Source: Persicitalea jodogahamensis (GTDB taxonomy: Bacteria; Bacteroidota; Bacteroidia; Cytophagales; Spirosomataceae). From it: a stretch of DNA of 64,000 bases. Shown in pieces: positions 61,586-64,000 of the stretch. The notes beneath the pieces were generated by a model. That model was not told the origin of the DNA and did not search any database. It was given only the letters and a program-made list of their open reading frames with translations. The stretch lies in assembly GCF_014651615.1 (NCBI RefSeq), contig NZ_BMXF01000002.1, forward strand, positions 139,675 through 203,674, given 5' to 3'. Within the stretch, counting starts at the first letter, position 1. Each line of letters opens with the position of its first letter. Both the position numbers and the translations under genes were made by a program.

Positions 61586-62944
61586 TCAAGGAGCCGTGAA
61601 AATATCCTTCATCGCATCCTCATAATAGAAAAGCCGCTCGTTCAGGGCATTCAGCGCCCGGTCTTTCAGGCTGGAATGAATCAGAATCGAAAGGTTGTGT
61701 TCCGAAGCACCGTAGGAAATCATGCGCAGCGGAATGTCTTTCAAGGCTTCCAGTACCTTGATGGCGATGCCTTCCTTATCGGCGCTGAAATTACCCACGA
61801 TGCAGACAATCGTCTGGTCGCGATCATGCTCTTCGAGGTCGGCAATTTCGCGTAGTTCGGCGGTGATGGCGTCCAGGTGCTCGTTGTTGTCGATCGTAAC
61901 CGACACCGACACTTCCGACGTGGTCACCATGTCCACCGGGGTTTTATATTTTTCAAAAATCTCGAACACCCGCCGCAGGAAACCGTAGGCATTCAGCATC
62001 CGGGTCGAGTGAACGTAGATCGCCGTAATGTTGTCTTTGGCGGCGATGGCCTTGATCTCGCGGTCGCTGCTGCTGGTGGCGATGAGCGTGCCGGGGGCGT
62101 CGGGCTGCATGGTGTTTTTCAGCCGCACGGGCACGCCACGCATTTTGGCGGGCGTAATGGTACTTGGGTGCAGAATTTTGGCTCCGAAATAGGCCAGCTC
62201 TGCTGCTTCCTCAAATGTCAGTTCCCGAATCGGGAAAGTACGCTTCACAATGCGCGGGTCGTTGTTGTGCATCCCGTCGATATCGGTCCAAATCTGGATT
62301 TCTTCCGCCCGAATCGCCCCGCCGATCAGTGAAGCCGTGTAGTCTGAGCCGCCGCGTTTCAGGTTATCTACCTCGCCGCGCGGATTGCGGCAAATGAATC
62401 CTTGTGTGATAATCAACTGCTTGTCAGGATGCTGATCAAGAATAGTTGTCAACCGTTCTTCGATCAGAGCCAGTTCGGGTTCGCCTTCGGCGTCGATGCG
62501 CATGAATTCCAGGGCGGGCAGCAGGATGGAGTTCTCGCCCTGCTCTTCCAGATACGCCTCGAACATCTGGGTACTCAGCAACTCGCCCTCGGCTACCAAT
62601 TCTTTCTCCCGCTTGGCGGTGAATGGCTTGATATTGATCAGCGAACGAATAAATGAAAACTCATTCTTTACAATCTCTTGCCCCTTGGCCAGCCCGGCCT
62701 CAGTACTATACAGCTCCTTGACAAAAACGTCATAATGATCCCGCAAAGCCTTGATCTTCTCAACCGCCTCACTATCCTGATTCGCCTTGGCCGACTCGCC
62801 GATTGAAATCAGCGCGTTGGTTGTGCCAGACAAGGCCGACAATACTACGATCTTACGCGAATTGTCCGAAGTAATCAAATCGCGGATGGAGTGCATCCGC
62901 TCGGGCTTCCCGACTGAGGTTCCCCCAAATTTCCAAACTTGCAT
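61586..62944 (-). CDS. lysC: Aspartate kinase
   Basis: 452 residues. The N-terminal KFGGTSVG, the catalytic GGSDYTASL and FAAE-equivalent TFEEAAELAYFGAKILHP are typical. Two ACT domains follow (about 305-452), with MVTTSEVSVSVTIDN and CIVGNF, so lysine or threonine feedback is expected. It starts lysine, threonine and methionine synthesis. serS starts 27 bases after its stop. Confidence 0.95.
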   Translation of the reverse strand: MQVWKFGGTSVGKPERMHSIRDLITSDNSRKIVVLSALSGTTNALISIGESAKANQDSEAVEKIKALRDHYDVFVKELYSTEAGLAKGQEIVKNEFSFIRSLINIKPFTAKREKELVAEGELLSTQMFEAYLEEQGENSILLPALEFMRIDAEGEPELALIEERLTTILDQHPDKQLIITQGFICRNPRGEVDNLKRGGSDYTASLIGGAIRAEEIQIWTDIDGMHNNDPRIVKRTFPIRELTFEEAAELAYFGAKILHPSTITPAKMRGVPVRLKNTMQPDAPGTLIATSSSDREIKAIAAKDNITAIYVHSTRMLNAYGFLRRVFEIFEKYKTPVDMVTTSEVSVSVTIDNNEHLDAITAELREIADLEEHDRDQTIVCIVGNFSADKEGIAIKVLEALKDIPLRMISYGASEHNLSILIHSSLKDRALNALNERLFYYEDAMKDIFTAP

Positions 62945-63078
62945 TTCTTTTGACTGTTTTTTCTGGGTTAATGGTCAGAAGGTTAATGGTAAAACGGGGG
63001 TGCCCCATGGCGCGTTCTTGGATTCAACTTAAACCTCTGATGCTAAACCCTTGACCGTTTGTACTATTAATCCTTAAC

Positions 63079-63555
63079 CTAAAATTTTAACATCTTGATT
63101 GACGTTATCGCGGCTTCGTCGCCTTTGTTGCCGTGAATTCCGCCCGCGCGGTCAAGGGCCTGTTGCTGGTTGTTCGGCGTCAGTACGCCAAAAATGACGG
63201 GCTTATCGTATTTCAGGCTGACCTGCGTCAGGCCATGCGCCACGGCGTTGTTAATGTAGTCGTTATGCTTGGTTTCACCCTGAATCACGCAGCCGAGGGC
63301 AATGACCGCGTCCACGTTTTCCTTTTGGGCAAAAACCTGGGAACCATAACTCAGTTCGTAGCTGCCCGGCACGTTGGCGCGGATGATGTTTTCGGGAATC
63401 GCCCCGTATTGCAGCAGCGTCTGATACGCGCCTTCGAACAATTTTTCCGTGACCTCATGATTCCACTCCGCGACGACGATGGCAAAAGTTTTCGCGCTGA
63501 TGTCAGGCAGGTCGTCGGTGGCAAACTCACTTAAATTCTTGTGGGCAGTTGACAT
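63079..63555 (-). CDS. ribH: 6,7-dimethyl-8-ribityllumazine synthase
   Basis: 158 residues. Condenses the pyrimidinedione amine with dihydroxybutanone phosphate in riboflavin synthesis. Conserved: VAEWNHEVTEKLFEGA, VPGSYELSYG, ALGCVIQGETKHNDYI (catalytic His) and FGVLTPNN. Full length. The gap to lysC (134 bases) has no notable structure. Confidence 0.96.
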   Translation of the reverse strand: MSTAHKNLSEFATDDLPDISAKTFAIVVAEWNHEVTEKLFEGAYQTLLQYGAIPENIIRANVPGSYELSYGSQVFAQKENVDAVIALGCVIQGETKHNDYINNAVAHGLTQVSLKYDKPVIFGVLTPNNQQQALDRAGGIHGNKGDEAAITSIKMLKF

Positions 63556-63601
63556 GTTTGGAAGGCTGGATTTTGAATTCTTGGTTCGACACTTCTACCA
63601 T

Positions 63602-63616
63602 CCGCAAACTTTGCGG
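63602..63616. repeat. Small palindrome CCGCAAA-C-TTTGCGG
   Basis: Seven-base arms around one base, upstream of ribH; possible operator or incidental hairpin. Confidence 0.35.
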
Positions 63617-63632
63617 CTTAACAGAGACACAA

Positions 63633-63668
63633 AAAAAGGATAAAACCGGTGTCGGCTTTATCCTTTTT
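63633..63668 (-). terminator. Terminator of the TPR gene
   Basis: A 16-base stem (63633-63648 with 63653-63668, one G-T type mismatch) flanked by A and T runs, 22 bases downstream of the TPR stop. Confidence 0.88.
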
Positions 63669-63689
63669 CAGGAAGGCAATGGTAGTCCA

Positions 63690-64000
63690 TTACTCGCCGA
63701 CTTCTCCTTCAAGGAGTCCTTTGTATTTCTTTGCGTTGGTTACCTCTGCCGACAAAGGATACTCTTCGATGATTTTTCCGTAGGAAGCGATGGCATCTTT
63801 AGGCTGTTTAGCCTTTTCCTGCGCGATGCCTAACTTCATCAGATAAACGGGCGTGAAGAACTCGTTCGATTTATAATCCGCCGCCTTTTTGTAATAGCTG
63901 ATAGCTTCTTCGGGCTGATTCTTTTCCATATAGGCATCGCCAGTCAATGCATAAGCACGACCCTGCACCAGCAGATCCGATGAACTAAATGATTTCAAAT
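63690..64000 (-). CDS. Tetratricopeptide-repeat protein, C-terminal part
   Basis: About 103 codons in the window; the frame runs off the right edge, so the visible Met at 63998 need not be the start. TPR signatures: AYALTGDAYMEKNQPEEAISYYKKA and LMKLGIAQEKAKQPKDAIASYGKIIEEYP, about 35-residue period with the usual Ala/Gly/Tyr positions. Such proteins scaffold envelope or secretion complexes. It ends in an acidic tail (LLEGEVGE). Role unknown. Confidence 0.85.
   Translation of the reverse strand, partial: LKSFSSSDLLVQGRAYALTGDAYMEKNQPEEAISYYKKAADYKSNEFFTPVYLMKLGIAQEKAKQPKDAIASYGKIIEEYPLSAEVTNAKKYKGLLEGEVGE

Noticed and set aside
1-64000. tRNA, rRNA, CRISPR, prophage and integrase-type features.
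   Set aside because: Reading the intergenic stretches gave no cloverleaf-like element ending in CCA, no regularly spaced repeats with spacers and no phage or integrase gene.

Overview
The window is chromosomal DNA of about 50% GC from a member of the Bacteroidota, most likely the order Cytophagales (Spirosoma/Dyadobacter-like). Four things point there. A secreted subtilase ends in a type IX secretion sorting domain. Bacteroidota-restricted families are present (DUF2480, DUF4296 lipoprotein, a Bat-type DUF58/VWA cluster). Start codons mostly lack a Shine-Dalgarno sequence and sit behind A/T-rich leaders. At least two promoters fit TTTG-N22-TAnnTTTG, the Bacteroidota sigma-A form. No rRNA, tRNA, CRISPR array, phage or intact insertion sequence was seen.

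Layout. 1-1968: 5' part of an alpha-2-macroglobulin gene running off the left edge. 2253-5907: acyl-CoA dehydrogenase-like flavoprotein, PIG-L deacetylase and NodS-like methyltransferase with overlapping ends, facing a family 2 glycosyltransferase; the chemistry resembles a Nod-factor-type pathway. 5908-6476: non-coding, with possible IS-end debris. 6477-9633: operon of a beta-barrel protein, a small phosphate-binding-like periplasmic protein and a sensor histidine kinase. 9668-16277: gamma-glutamyltransferase, glycerophosphodiesterase, GH3-type acyl-adenylating enzyme, flavin reductase, methyltransferase. 16357-21438: beta-propeller glycosidase-like protein, phytanoyl-CoA dioxygenase-like protein, two tandem glycosyltransferases, PAP2 phosphatase, DNA-3-methyladenine glycosylase I. 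21488-28321: sugar kinase, xylose isomerase, PpiD-like chaperone, Tet-type MFS pump, small secreted protein. 28722-31346: Tat-exported Gfo/Idh/MocA protein, DUF2480, DUF1440. 31355-34840: RNase HII and a reduced Bat cluster. 35042-40887: DUF4296 lipoprotein, polyprenol-phosphate mannosyltransferase, T9SS subtilase, S41-like protein.

40987-48031: glutamate dehydrogenase, GH9 endoglucanase flanked by two gene remnants (a barrel C-terminus and an L-serine dehydratase N-terminus), DUF1080 lipoprotein, HAD hydrolase, aldo/keto reductase, c-type cytochrome. 48143-55850: thiolase, PspC protein, aspartate aminotransferase, an unrecognised small protein, M28 peptidase, dioxygenase, sulfatase. 56021-64000: heptose-7-phosphate kinase, then an acyl-CoA dehydrogenase/APH kinase/MaoC operon that looks like a split ACAD10/11 or LvaA-LvaC system, then seryl-tRNA synthetase, aspartate kinase, lumazine synthase and a partial TPR protein.

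The lifestyle suggested is a heterotrophic polysaccharide degrader (GH9, sulfatase, xylose isomerase, DUF1080) with much envelope and glycan biosynthesis. The best candidates for new biology are the deacetylase/methyltransferase/glycosyltransferase cassette, the barrel/binding-protein/kinase operon and the three-gene 4-hydroxyacyl-CoA-type operon. Families of short dispersed or tandem intergenic repeats, often close to start codons, are a second theme.
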